Shown here in pieces: positions 41,106-51,101 of a DNA stretch of 64,000 bases. The DNA comes from Peribacillus frigoritolerans (GTDB lineage: Bacteria > Bacillota > Bacilli > Bacillales > DSM-1321): positions 280,001 to 344,000 of the forward strand of contig NZ_CP158190.1 in the NCBI RefSeq assembly GCF_040250305.1, in the 5' to 3' direction. Below the pieces are notes generated by a model. It was not told the origin of the DNA, ran no database searches, and saw only the letters and a program-made list of their open reading frames with translations. A program made the translations under genes and the position numbers. The number at the start of each line of letters is the position of its first letter. The first letter of the stretch is position 1.

Positions 41106-41558
41106 ATGCAACATGTTGAATGGATTTCTCAGAGTGAGGAAGAAACAGCGCAATTTGCGCATAGATTGGCAGAAAAGCTTTCCAGTGGAGATGTGCTGGC
41201 TTTAGAAGGTGACTTGGGTGCAGGGAAGACGGCATTCACAAAAGGGCTGGCTAAAGGATTAGGTGTTACCAGAATGGTGAATAGCCCTACCTTCACGATA
41301 ATAAAGGAATACATGGGTCGCTTGCCTTTATATCATATGGATGTCTATCGGGTAAGTGAATCGGAAGAAGATCTAGGCTTTGATGAATATTTTGATGGTG
41401 ATGGTGTGACTGTCGTTGAATGGGCCCATTTAATAAAGGATCACCTTCCAGAGGAAATCTTGAATATTTATATCTATCGCCTGGGCGATACCAGCCGGCG
41501 TATTGTTTTGGAAGCCAAAGGCGAACGATATGTAAAGTTATGTAAGGAGATTATTTGA
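41106..41558 (+). CDS. tsaE: tRNA t6A synthesis ATPase TsaE
   Basis: A 150-aa P-loop ATPase that works with TsaB and TsaD to make N6-threonylcarbamoyladenosine at tRNA position 37. The Walker A is GDLGAGKTAFTKGLA (about residues 36-50). VEWAHLIKDHLP and YMGRLPLYHMDVYR are typical of YdiB. The stop overlaps the tsaB start (TGATG). Confidence 0.95.
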   Translation: MQHVEWISQSEEETAQFAHRLAEKLSSGDVLALEGDLGAGKTAFTKGLAKGLGVTRMVNSPTFTIIKEYMGRLPLYHMDVYRVSESEEDLGFDEYFDGDGVTVVEWAHLIKDHLPEEILNIYIYRLGDTSRRIVLEAKGERYVKLCKEII

Positions 41559-42250
41559 TGAAGGTTTTAGCTATAGATACATCGAATTTCACATTAGGGA
41601 TTGCACTGGTAAACGAGAATCAAGTAATTGGTGAGTATACGACGAACCTAAAGAAAAATCATTCGGTGCGGGTAATGCCGGCAATTGAGACACTGCTGAG
41701 GGATTGTGATACTAAACCGAAGGAATTGACTAAGATTGTGGTCGCTCAAGGTCCAGGCTCATATACAGGGGTCAGGATCGGAGTAACGATAGCGAAAAGC
41801 TTGGCATGGACGCTTCAAATTCCCTTATCAGGTGTTTCCAGCTTAGAGGTTTTAGCAGCTAATGGACGTTATTTTAACGGGATGATCTCTCCCTTGTTCG
41901 ATGCAAGAAGAGGGCAGATTTATACTGGATTATATGAATTGGAAAAGGATTCTTTAAAGACAGTCATTGAAGATTGTAATATTCTATCCTCTGAGTGGGC
42001 GAATCAATTGAAGGAATTAAATCGTCCTGTTTTATTTGTTGGTCAAGATGTGGACATCCATCGGGATGCAATTACGGATGCATTAGGGGAATTGGCTGTA
42101 TTTGCTCCGGTACAGTCATATAATTCAAGGCCAAGCGAACTGGCCTTCATTGGTCTTGATAAGGCTGAAGTGGATGTTCACCAGTTTGTACCGAATTATA
42201 TCCGCATGGCTGAAGCAGAAGCTAAGTGGCTTGAACAGCAGGGGAAATAA
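41558..42250 (+). CDS. tsaB: tRNA t6A synthesis protein TsaB
   Basis: A 230-aa ASKHA-fold partner of TsaD. It shows VLAIDTSNFTLGIAL at the N-terminus and VVAQGPGSYTGVRIGVTIAKSLAW, the family signature. It lacks the metal-binding histidines of TsaD, as expected. The start at 41558 overlaps the end of tsaE. Confidence 0.94.
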   Translation: MKVLAIDTSNFTLGIALVNENQVIGEYTTNLKKNHSVRVMPAIETLLRDCDTKPKELTKIVVAQGPGSYTGVRIGVTIAKSLAWTLQIPLSGVSSLEVLAANGRYFNGMISPLFDARRGQIYTGLYELEKDSLKTVIEDCNILSSEWANQLKELNRPVLFVGQDVDIHRDAITDALGELAVFAPVQSYNSRPSELAFIGLDKAEVDVHQFVPNYIRMAEAEAKWLEQQGK

Positions 42251-42272
42251 ACAAGGAAAGCGACCGATTATT

Positions 42273-42725
42273 ATGAGTAAAACATTGACGTTCCGAAAGA
42301 TGAATACGGAAGATATCGACCAAGTGCTAAACGTGGAAAAGCAGTCCTTTACTTTGCCTTGGAGCCGGGAAGCTTTTTTTAATGAATTGAATCATAATCA
42401 ATATGCTGTATACATGGTGATAGAGGATGAAGGTAAAATCGCCGGTTATTGCGGTGCCTGGATCGTCATTGATGAATCGCACATTACCAATATAGCGATA
42501 TTGCCAGAATACCGAGGGCAAAAGCTAGGAGAAGCTTTGCTCAGGAAGATGATTGAAATCTCCATTTCGATGGGTGTGGTGAGGATGACGCTTGAGGTCC
42601 GTGTCAGTAATGCAGTAGCCATTTCGCTCTATGAAAAACTAGGTTTCCAAAAGGGCGGAATCCGTAAAAATTATTATACAGACAATCAAGAAGATGCTTA
42701 TGTTATGTGGGTGAATTTTTCATGA
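42273..42725 (+). CDS. rimI: Ribosomal-protein alanine N-acetyltransferase RimI
   Basis: A 150-aa GNAT-family enzyme that acetylates the N-terminal alanine of ribosomal protein bS18. The acetyl-CoA motif lies in [19 protein letters not shown] (about residues 71-89) and is followed by [20 protein letters not shown]. The ATG at 42273 gives the usual RimI length; AAGGAAAG lies somewhat far upstream. The end overlaps tsaD by 4 nt. Confidence 0.92.
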   Translation: MSKTLTFRKMNTEDIDQVLNVEKQSFTLPWSREAFFNELNHNQYAVYMVIEDEGKIAGYCGAWIVIDESHITNIAILPEYRGQKLGEALLRKMIEISISMGVVRMTLEVRVSNAVAISLYEKLGFQKGGIRKNYYTDNQEDAYVMWVNFS

Positions 42726-43735
42726 AAAAAGATCAATTTATATTAGGTATTGAAACGAGCTGCGATGAAACTGCAGCAGCTGTCATAAAAAATGGTAGGG
42801 AGATACTGAGTAATGTCGTGTCTTCACAAATCGAAAGCCATAAACGTTTTGGCGGTGTCGTCCCTGAAATAGCTTCCCGTCATCATGTAGAACAAATTAC
42901 GATTGTTCTTGAAGAAGCACTGCTGCAAGCAGGTGTGACATATGAAGACTTGGATGCCATTGCCGTTACAGAAGGCCCCGGCCTTGTTGGGGCACTATTA
43001 ATAGGCGTGAATGCGGCGAAGGCTGTAGCTTTCGCACATGGAATACCGATTGTCGGTACGCATCATATCGCTGGTCATATCTATGCAAATCGGCTTATTC
43101 AGGAGATCGAATATCCTGCGCTTTCTTTAGTCGTTTCGGGAGGTCATACGGAATTGGTGCTTTTAGAAGAGCCGGGTTCTTTCAAGGTGATAGGGGAGAC
43201 GCGGGATGATGCAGCAGGAGAGGCGTATGATAAAGTGGCTCGAACATTGGGGCTCCCTTATCCTGGCGGTCCTCATATCGATAGGCTTGCGCAAGAAGGC
43301 TCACCAACTTTAAAACTGCCTAGGGCATGGTTGGATGGCAGCTATGACTTTTCTTTCAGCGGGTTGAAATCGGCTGTGATCAACACTTTGCATAATGCAG
43401 AACAGCGCGGGGAAAAAATCGAACCTAAAGATTTAGCGGCAAGTTTCCAAGCAAGCGTGATAGAAGTGCTTGTAATGAAAGCTGTAAAAGCTGCAAAGGA
43501 ATATAATGTGAAGCAGGTATTGCTTGCTGGAGGAGTTGCGGCAAATAAAGGCCTTAGGGAAGCATTAACTGAAGCTTTTAAGGATTTACCTATGGATATA
43601 TCCATTCCACCCCTCTATCTTTGTACGGACAATGCCGCCATGATCGGTGCTGCTGGCAGTGTCATGTTTGAAAAAGGAAAACGATCTGGTTTGGATTTGA
43701 ACGGAAATCCTGGATTGGATATAGAAGCATTTTAA
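42722..43735 (+). CDS. tsaD: tRNA t6A synthesis transferase TsaD
   Basis: A 337-aa ASKHA enzyme carrying out the threonylcarbamoyl transfer to t[19 protein letters not shown] opens the protein, metal ligands lie in [12 protein letters not shown] (about residues 110-121) and an aspartate in [10 protein letters not shown] near the end. [11 protein letters not shown] and [18 protein letters not shown] are family blocks. It begins within the rimI stop (ATGA). A DnaA-box cluster lies just after it. Confidence 0.96.
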   Translation: MKKDQFILGIETSCDETAAAVIKNGREILSNVVSSQIESHKRFGGVVPEIASRHHVEQITIVLEEALLQAGVTYEDLDAIAVTEGPGLVGALLIGVNAAKAVAFAHGIPIVGTHHIAGHIYANRLIQEIEYPALSLVVSGGHTELVLLEEPGSFKVIGETRDDAAGEAYDKVARTLGLPYPGGPHIDRLAQEGSPTLKLPRAWLDGSYDFSFSGLKSAVINTLHNAEQRGEKIEPKDLAASFQASVIEVLVMKAVKAAKEYNVKQVLLAGGVAANKGLREALTEAFKDLPMDISIPPLYLCTDNAAMIGAAGSVMFEKGKRSGLDLNGNPGLDIEAF

Positions 43736-43743
43736 TTGACGAG

Positions 43744-43780
43744 AAGACAGGATCCCACAATTCGGCATCCTGTCTTTTTT
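43744..43780 (+). terminator. Terminator after tsaD
   Basis: AAGACAGGAT pairs with ATCCTGTCTT and is followed by T residues. Confidence 0.92.
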
Positions 43781-43807
43781 ATCGTATTATAAAATAATAG
43801 AATATTC

Positions 43808-43954
43808 TGTGGATAAAGTATTTTTGATCATCCTACTGCATGTGTATAAAGTGGTGTTTTTGTGGATAAGTGGATATGTTTCTGTGGATAATGTGTATAA
43901 CTCAAATTATTGGCTAGTGAACGGTAAGTGGTTTGTTAACAAGTTTGTGGATAA
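43808..43954. promoter_or_regulatory. DnaA-box cluster
   Basis: Four perfect DnaA boxes (TGTGGATAA, the complement of TTATCCACA) at 43808, 43861, 43883 and 43946 all point the same way. Two one-mismatch boxes (TGTGTATAA) lie at 43841 and 43892. B. subtilis has DnaA-box clusters outside oriC, one of them near gcp (tsaD), which help control replication start by binding DnaA; this looks like the same locus. Confidence 0.88.
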
Positions 43955-43971
43955 CTTTTTGATTTGAAGTG

Positions 43972-44002
43972 AAAAAGACCGAGTCGATTGACCCGGTCTT
44001 TT
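43972..44002 (-). terminator. Terminator of the ABC-F gene
   Basis: On the minus strand AAAGACCG pairs with CGGTCTTT and is followed by T residues, just after the stop codon at 44004. Confidence 0.88.
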
Positions 44003-44003
44003 G

Positions 44004-45923
44004 TCATTCTTCCAGTTCAGCCCATTCTTCGAGCAGCTGGTCCAATTTTTCCTGTGCATTATCAAGCTTTGTTTGGACTTCCATCACTTTTTCGTGGTCC
44101 TGAAAAACATTTGGATCGCAAAGGAGGTCATTATATTCGCTTATTTCGGTTTCAAGACGCTCCATGGCTGCCTCGATTTCCTCAATGCGCCGTTTACGCT
44201 GGCGTTCTGCTTTTTTTGCCTCTTTATCAATTTTGTAATTTGTTTTTTCTACAGCTGCATCTAAAGTTTTAGCCTGATCCTGCTGTTCAAGAGCTTGGAT
44301 TTCCGCTTGCTCCTGTTTCTTCTCTAAATAGTAATCATAATCACCGAGGAATTCTTCGTTGCCGTCTTTGGAGAGCTCTATCACTTTCGTTGCTATCCGA
44401 TTTATGAAATAACGGTCATGTGAGACGAAAAGAATAGTTCCCGGATAATCGATCAATGCGTTTTCAAGCACCAATTTACTATCGAGGTCCAAATGGTTCG
44501 TTGGTTCATCAAGAATTAAAAAATTACCTTTTTGCATCATCATTTTGGCTAGAGCAAGCCGAGCCTTTTCGCCCCCGCTTAGTGTGGAAACGGTTTTCAA
44601 AACATCGTCCCCGCTAAATAGGAAATTACCGAGTACGGTGCGGATGTCCTTTTCCGGTTTAAGGGGATAGTCGTCCCATAATTCATTGAGTACCCGTTTA
44701 TTGGAAACAAGGTTAGCCTGTTCTTGATCGTAGTAGCTGACTTCTACGTTCGTTCCAAAACGGAAATCCCCAGAAAGTGCAGGCAGCTTGGAAATGATCG
44801 TTTTCAATAAAGTTGATTTTCCAACTCCATTTGGGCCAACAAGAGCTATGCTCTCTCCTTTTGTCATCCGGGAATTTATATTCCTTGATACCGTTTCCCC
44901 TTCGTATCCGATAGCCAAGTCCTGGAGGTGGAGTACTTCATTTCCGCTTTGCCTTTCAATCTGGAAAGAAAAATTCGCGGATTTTTCATCACCTTGCGGC
45001 TTGTCCAATACGTCCATCTTTTCGAGCTGTTTGCGTCTGCTTTGTGCTCTTTTCGTGGTGGAGGCCCTTGTGATATTACGTTGGACAAAGTCGCGAAGCT
45101 TTTCGATTTCCCCTTGCTGCTTCTCGAACAGTTTCATGTCCCGCTCATAATCTTCGGCTTTTCCCTCTAGGTAAGAACTATAATTACCATGGTATTTTTT
45201 CATGTTATTCCGGGAAATCTCATATACCAGGTTTACTACTTTATCTAAAAAATAGCGGTCATGGGAAACAATGAGCACAGCTCCCTGGTACCCTTGTAAA
45301 TATTGTTCAAGCCAAGATAGGGTTTCGATATCCAAATGGTTCGTCGGCTCATCCAGAATCAATATATCCGGTTTCCTTAAAAGCAGCTTTCCTAAAGCAA
45401 GCCTTGTTTTTTGCCCGCCGCTTAAAGTGGAGATTGGGGTAGAATAGTCAAAGTCAGCAAACTGAAGCCCATGCAATACGGAACGGATATCTGCTTCATA
45501 TTGATAACCGCCCTTCTCTTTGAATGCCACCATCAAAGTGTCGTATTCATTCAGCACTTTTTGGTAAATCGTTTCGTTTTCAAAGACGTCAGGTCTGGCC
45601 ATATCAGCCTCAAGGCGACGCAGTTCCTTTTCCTGCTCTATAAGGTCCGTGAATACGGTCAGCATCTCATCCCAAATGGTCAGTTCGGATTCCAATCCCG
45701 TATCCTGGGCCATATAGCCGATTGTGACGCCTTTTGGTTTGATAATTTCACCGCCATCATGGGAAAGGTGCCCGGCTATGATTTTTAGCAGAGTGGATTT
45801 TCCGGCGCCATTTCGGCCGACAAGAGCAATTCGATCTTTATTTTGAACTTCGAGCTTCATATTTGATAAAATAAGTTCAGCTCCATAATATTTCGATAGT
45901 TGATTGATTTGTAATAAAATCAT
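44004..45923 (-). CDS. ydiF: ABC-F family ATPase (YdiF)
   Basis: A 639-aa soluble protein with two ABC ATPase domains and no membrane part, the ABC-F type that acts at the ribosomal E site. Walker A1 is GRNGAGKSTLLK (about residues 37-48), signature 1 LSGGQKTRLALGKLL, Walker B1 ILILDEPTNHLD. The second set is GPNGVGKSTLLK, LSGGEKARLALAKMM and FLILDEPTNHLD. A P-site tRNA-interaction linker lies between, and the C-terminal ~90 residues are a coiled coil (ERQRKRRIEEIEAAMERLETEI). Order tsaD-ydiF-moaC-rex is as in B. subtilis. The ATG at 45923 follows GAGGTG; the GTG at 45932 is part of that ribosome site. Whether it gives antibiotic resistance cannot be told. Confidence 0.93.
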   Translation of the reverse strand: MILLQINQLSKYYGAELILSNMKLEVQNKDRIALVGRNGAGKSTLLKIIAGHLSHDGGEIIKPKGVTIGYMAQDTGLESELTIWDEMLTVFTDLIEQEKELRRLEADMARPDVFENETIYQKVLNEYDTLMVAFKEKGGYQYEADIRSVLHGLQFADFDYSTPISTLSGGQKTRLALGKLLLRKPDILILDEPTNHLDIETLSWLEQYLQGYQGAVLIVSHDRYFLDKVVNLVYEISRNNMKKYHGNYSSYLEGKAEDYERDMKLFEKQQGEIEKLRDFVQRNITRASTTKRAQSRRKQLEKMDVLDKPQGDEKSANFSFQIERQSGNEVLHLQDLAIGYEGETVSRNINSRMTKGESIALVGPNGVGKSTLLKTIISKLPALSGDFRFGTNVEVSYYDQEQANLVSNKRVLNELWDDYPLKPEKDIRTVLGNFLFSGDDVLKTVSTLSGGEKARLALAKMMMQKGNFLILDEPTNHLDLDSKLVLENALIDYPGTILFVSHDRYFINRIATKVIELSKDGNEEFLGDYDYYLEKKQEQAEIQALEQQDQAKTLDAAVEKTNYKIDKEAKKAERQRKRRIEEIEAAMERLETEISEYNDLLCDPNVFQDHEKVMEVQTKLDNAQEKLDQLLEEWAELEE

Positions 45924-46055
45924 AGATTTCACCTCAATTGATTATAGTTAGTGTAACGTATTTTAGTTATTATCGGCAACAGCTTGGTTCCATGGTAAAC
46001 AAAAGCTGTTACATAAAGTGGAATAATAGTGTATGATTTAGGAGGGGTTACTTAA

Positions 46056-46562
46056 ATGGGAGACTTAACGCATTTTAATGAACAGGGCAGGGCCAAAATG
46101 GTCGATGTGAGTGCTAAGCCTGAAACAACCCGGACGGCAGTGGCTCAATCGAGCATTTTATTGAATGATGAAATATATGAATTGGTCACGAATCAGAAAA
46201 TGAAAAAAGGTGATGTACTGGCTGTTGCACAGGTTGCAGGAATAATGGCCAGCAAAAATACATCCAATATCATTCCGATGTGCCATCCCATTGCTCTGCA
46301 AGGGGTCAATATAGCCTTTGAGTGGGAAAAAGAAGAACAAGGATACAGGCTTAGGATTGAAACGGAAGCTAAGACAAAAGGAAGTACAGGTGTGGAAATG
46401 GAAGCGTTAACAGCTGCATCCGTGACTGCCTTGACAGTTTATGACATGTGTAAGGCCATTGATAAGGGAATGGTGATCGGGCCTACATTCTTAGTGGAGA
46501 AAACAGGCGGAGTTTCCAGTAACGATTATAAAAGACAAGTAAAACAAACAGATAGAGATTAA
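46056..46562 (+). CDS. moaC: Cyclic pyranopterin monophosphate synthase MoaC
   Basis: A 168-aa enzyme of molybdenum-cofactor synthesis that closes the pyranopterin ring after MoaA. Signatures: [24 protein letters not shown] (about residues 70-77) and [28 protein letters not shown], with KTGGVSSN near the end. A ribosome site GGAGGGG precedes it. rex follows after 33 nt. Confidence 0.95.
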   Translation: MGDLTHFNEQGRAKMVDVSAKPETTRTAVAQSSILLNDEIYELVTNQKMKKGDVLAVAQVAGIMASKNTSNIIPMCHPIALQGVNIAFEWEKEEQGYRLRIETEAKTKGSTGVEMEALTAASVTALTVYDMCKAIDKGMVIGPTFLVEKTGGVSSNDYKRQVKQTDRD

Positions 46563-46595
46563 GTTGAAAAGCATGTGTGAAGGCGGGGAAGAACA

Positions 46596-47255
46596 ATGAA
46601 CCATGACCCAAAGATACCGCAGGCAACAGCCAAAAGGTTGCCATTGTATTATCGATTTTTAAAGAACTTACATTCCTCAGGCAAACAAAGAGTTTCCTCT
46701 GCAGAGCTAAGCGAAGCTGTAAAAGTGGATTCTGCCACCATACGCCGTGATTTTTCCTACTTTGGCGCGCTTGGGAAAAAAGGCTACGGCTACAATGTCA
46801 ATTATTTATTATCCTTCTTTAGAAAAACACTAGATCAAGATGAATTGACCAAAGTCGCTTTAATCGGGGTAGGAAATTTAGGAACCGCTTTTTTAAATTA
46901 CAATTTCATGAAAAATAATAATACAAAAATTGAAATGGCTTTCGAAGTTTCTGAAGAAAAAGTCGGCAAGCGAATAGCTGATGTGCCCATCTATCATATG
47001 GATCAAATCGATACACTATTGCAGGAAAATAATATCACTGCGGCTATATTGACAGTGCCGGCACAGGTAGCCCAGACGATAACCGATCGTTTAGTCAAAG
47101 CTGATATAAAAGGAATATTGAATTTTACACCTGCAAGGCTGACCGTGCCTCCATCAATAAGGGTTCACCACATTGACCTGGCCGTGGAGCTTCAGTCGCT
47201 CATCTACTTCCTGAAACATTATCCTGTTGTGGAAGAAGCCGCTTTGGAGGAATGA
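46596..47255 (+). CDS. rex: Redox-sensing transcriptional repressor Rex
   Basis: A 219-aa NADH/NAD+-sensing repressor of fermentation and respiration genes. The N-terminal winged helix ([36 protein letters not shown]) binds DNA, and the Rossmann fold starts at [18 protein letters not shown] (about residues 87-104). A C-terminal helix for domain swapping is present. No Rex-box palindrome was seen in front of its own gene. Confidence 0.95.
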   Translation: MNHDPKIPQATAKRLPLYYRFLKNLHSSGKQRVSSAELSEAVKVDSATIRRDFSYFGALGKKGYGYNVNYLLSFFRKTLDQDELTKVALIGVGNLGTAFLNYNFMKNNNTKIEMAFEVSEEKVGKRIADVPIYHMDQIDTLLQENNITAAILTVPAQVAQTITDRLVKADIKGILNFTPARLTVPPSIRVHHIDLAVELQSLIYFLKHYPVVEEAALEE

Positions 47256-47287
47256 AAAAAACGCTGCATCTTTGCAGCGTTTTTTTA
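47254..47287. terminator. Terminator between rex and ydiK
   Basis: AACGCTGCA pairs with TGCAGCGTT, with A and T runs at the two sides. It serves rex and the convergent ydiK and overlaps both gene ends. Confidence 0.9.
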
Positions 47288-47497
47288 TTTTTTCTTATTT
47301 TTTTGTGCGGCTTTAATCTTAAAGTGCAGCATGATCATGCGTAAGCCCGATCCAAAGTCAAGAGTCGCAATAAGGACAAGTATGTAGGCGAAGAGCCCCC
47401 ATCCAGAAGAATTGACGGTTTGAATCGCGATAGCGGTAAAAAGAGCTCCTAAGCCTGCATAGATGATGCCCATGAATAAGGGTGATTGACGTTTCAT
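47285..47497 (-). CDS. ydiK: Small membrane protein YdiK (DUF4305-like)
   Basis: A 70-aa protein with two membrane helices (about residues 9-25 and 32-50) and a basic C-terminus (KIKAAQKNKKK). Position and size match B. subtilis YdiK. It overlaps ydiL by 4 nt, so the two are probably cotranscribed. Function is unknown. Confidence 0.8.
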   Translation of the reverse strand: MKRQSPLFMGIIYAGLGALFTAIAIQTVNSSGWGLFAYILVLIATLDFGSGLRMIMLHFKIKAAQKNKKK

Positions 47498-48219
47498 AAT
47501 AAACCTCCGATGAAGGCCTGTGCAGTATCTATCATCTTCTCTATATCCTCCCGATATACCACTTGAAGGATGATAACAAGCGTGTTCATCGCAATATGAG
47601 CGCTCATTGATACGAGAATGCGGCCTGTTTTTGCATAAAGGAAAGCAAAAGTGAAGCCCATTGCCGTATATAAAAGAAGATGTTCAAATTCACCATGCGC
47701 CAAGCCGAAAATAACTGAGCTGATTAAAGCTGAAATAAAGAAGTTAAAGCGTTTATGAAGTGATCCGAAAATGATTTTCCGGAAAATTAATTCTTCCAAT
47801 ATAGGTCCAATTACTGAAGTGACGAAAATGACCATGGGGACTTTGTAAATGAGTGAAATGAGTTGCTGCGTATTTTCAGATTCAGACTCCACCCCAAGCA
47901 TCTGTTCAATGCTGCCGGCAATGCTTTGCGCAAAAAGAGCCATGAACACTCCTGCAATTGCCCATAATATGGACATGGAAACGGAAGTTTGATTTCTCGT
48001 GTCCAACTTTTCCCTCATATCTTTTCTCATTAAAAAAAGAATCAAGAATAAAGCAGCGAGAAAACTGAAAACTATCCAGTATGCTGCAGATTTCACTTGG
48101 AGTTCATCAGCCGGCATTCCGGTATAAGACCCGATCAGCATGAAAATGGGTACCCCAACAATACTGGATAATTGCATGGCAATATAGGTGATGATGACGA
48201 ACCAATATTCTTTTTTCAA
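47494..48219 (-). CDS. ydiL: CPBP-family intramembrane metalloprotease (YdiL)
   Basis: A 241-aa protein with about seven membrane helices. The CPBP (Abi/CAAX protease) motifs are complete: EELIFRKIIFGSL (EExxxR), FGLAHGEFEH (FxxxH) and HIAMNTL (HxxxN). It is presumably active as a glutamate-type intramembrane protease. The position next to groES matches ydiL. Substrate is unknown. Confidence 0.9.
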   Translation of the reverse strand: MKKEYWFVIITYIAMQLSSIVGVPIFMLIGSYTGMPADELQVKSAAYWIVFSFLAALFLILFLMRKDMREKLDTRNQTSVSMSILWAIAGVFMALFAQSIAGSIEQMLGVESESENTQQLISLIYKVPMVIFVTSVIGPILEELIFRKIIFGSLHKRFNFFISALISSVIFGLAHGEFEHLLLYTAMGFTFAFLYAKTGRILVSMSAHIAMNTLVIILQVVYREDIEKMIDTAQAFIGGLL

Positions 48220-48441
48220 AAATGAAAACTCCTTTTATAGTCACCCATTCCGCTCGGAACGTTCCTGATATGGGGACAAGCTATAAACGCATACTCCAAA
48301 ATGGTATCAAAAATTGAGGCAGAACACCACTTAAAGGTACCCCTAACGAAACATTTAAATAACTTTGTTAAGGAAATCATTATGCTAAAGTAGTTTACCC
48401 GTAATTTATCAGAAATTAATAAAAAATTTTCAATAAGATAC

Positions 48442-48470
48442 TTGCAAAAAAGGCTCGGTTTATTTAATAT
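48442..48470 (+). promoter_or_regulatory. SigA promoter of groESL
   Basis: TTGCAA and TAATAT are 17 nt apart. The CIRCE operator begins 10 nt after the -10 box. Confidence 0.8.
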
Positions 48471-48480
48471 TATAAATGTG

Positions 48481-48507
48481 TTAGCACTCGATGATGAAGA
48501 GTGCTAA
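48481..48507 (+). promoter_or_regulatory. CIRCE element (HrcA operator)
   Basis: TTAGCACTC-N9-GAGTGCTAA, a perfect CIRCE repeat, lies across the start of the groESL transcript. HrcA bound here represses the operon when GroEL is plentiful. Confidence 0.97.
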
Positions 48508-48553
48508 TAATCATGTAACAAATTATCAAGAGAATATGAGGAGGTTGTTTCAC

Positions 48554-48838
48554 TTGTTAAAACCATTAGGTGATCGCGTTATTATTGAACTAGTTCAAAC
48601 TGAAGAAAAAACTGCAAGCGGTATTGTTCTTCCTGATACTGCTAAAGAAAAGCCGCAAGAAGGTAAGGTAGTAGCAGTTGGTACTGGCCGTGTCCTTGAA
48701 AATGGCGAACGTGTTGCTTTAGAGGTTGCCCAAGGCGATCTAATTATCTTCTCAAAATATGCAGGTACTGAAGTTAAATACGAAAACACTGAATACTTAA
48801 TTTTACGTGAAAGCGACATTCTAGCTGTTATCGGCTAA
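48554..48838 (+). CDS. groES: Co-chaperonin GroES
   Basis: A 94-aa lid of the GroEL folding chamber. It begins at a TTG ([14 protein letters not shown]) six bases after GAGGAGG, as in B. subtilis; an upstream frame from 48491 would run through the CIRCE region and is unlikely. The mobile loop ([21 protein letters not shown]) and the end SDILAVIG are typical. Confidence 0.97.
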   Translation: MLKPLGDRVIIELVQTEEKTASGIVLPDTAKEKPQEGKVVAVGTGRVLENGERVALEVAQGDLIIFSKYAGTEVKYENTEYLILRESDILAVIG

Positions 48839-48854
48839 TTATACATCATACTTA

Positions 48855-50535
<1,681 letters not shown>

Positions 50536-50598
50536 TCATCGCTTAAATCCCTTAATATAGGGGTTTAACGAGGATTCATAATGAGTGCTCACCAAACA

Positions 50599-50726
50599 TG
50601 TGAATATCTTTAAAGTTGAAGGCCTCCTACAGTTTACTGTGGGAGGCCTTTTCTTCAATATTTTTTGTCATATGAGCGTAATTGTTCATAGTAGTGTTTA
50701 TCAGAATGCCCTAATCTTCTTGAATC
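50599..50726 (+). repeat. groEL terminator region, copy 1 of a direct repeat
   Basis: It starts TGTGAATATCTTTAAAGTTG and holds the strong terminator 50619-50655 (AAGGCCTCCTACAGT/ACTGTGGGAGGCCTT), then a tail ending CCTAATCTTCTTGAAT. A diverged second copy lies at 54647-54741. Together they flank the accessory genes in between. Confidence 0.85.
50619..50655 (+). terminator. Terminator of groESL
   Basis: A 15-bp stem, AAGGCCTCCTACAGT with ACTGTGGGAGGCCTT, followed by TTCTT. Confidence 0.88.
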
Positions 50727-51027
50727 TCATTTACGCCTCCCCCAGCTTCAATGTGAAGGGATGTATCTCCTCATAAAACAACCGCAATTTTTATTCACCT
50801 TTAAAATAATTCCCATATTTTTTCAGGTGCACGATTTCTTTTCACTAGCTGGGAAACTAATGTTTACCATGTTAGGGGAATCGCTGAGAACGGGAACTGA
50901 TGATAAAAGAACGGCTAAAGGACGTGCAAGAGCAAAGGCCCAATGGTATAATAAATCACCAGAAAATTCCCATTTTGATCGATCTTTATTACCACAGTAC
51001 AGTATCGGAAATAAATTTATAAAAGTA
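50727..51027. other. Gap after groEL, possible decayed coding sequence
   Basis: An open frame across 50761-51138 has no ribosome site and its ends look random. Its middle (GTDDKRTAKGRARAKAQWYN) looks more protein-like and may be a fragment of a lost gene. No family was recognised. Confidence 0.35.
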
Positions 51028-51059
51028 GACCATGACTTTATAGAAAATCATGGTCTTTT
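51028..51059. terminator. Terminator after the SpoIID-like gene
   Basis: GACCATGA pairs with TCATGGTC, with T-rich flanks on both strands, 43 nt beyond the stop of the minus-strand SpoIID-like gene. Confidence 0.75.
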
Positions 51060-51101
51060 CAATGCTCTAAATTTTGATGCCCGTTTCACTGATCGAATTC
51101 G

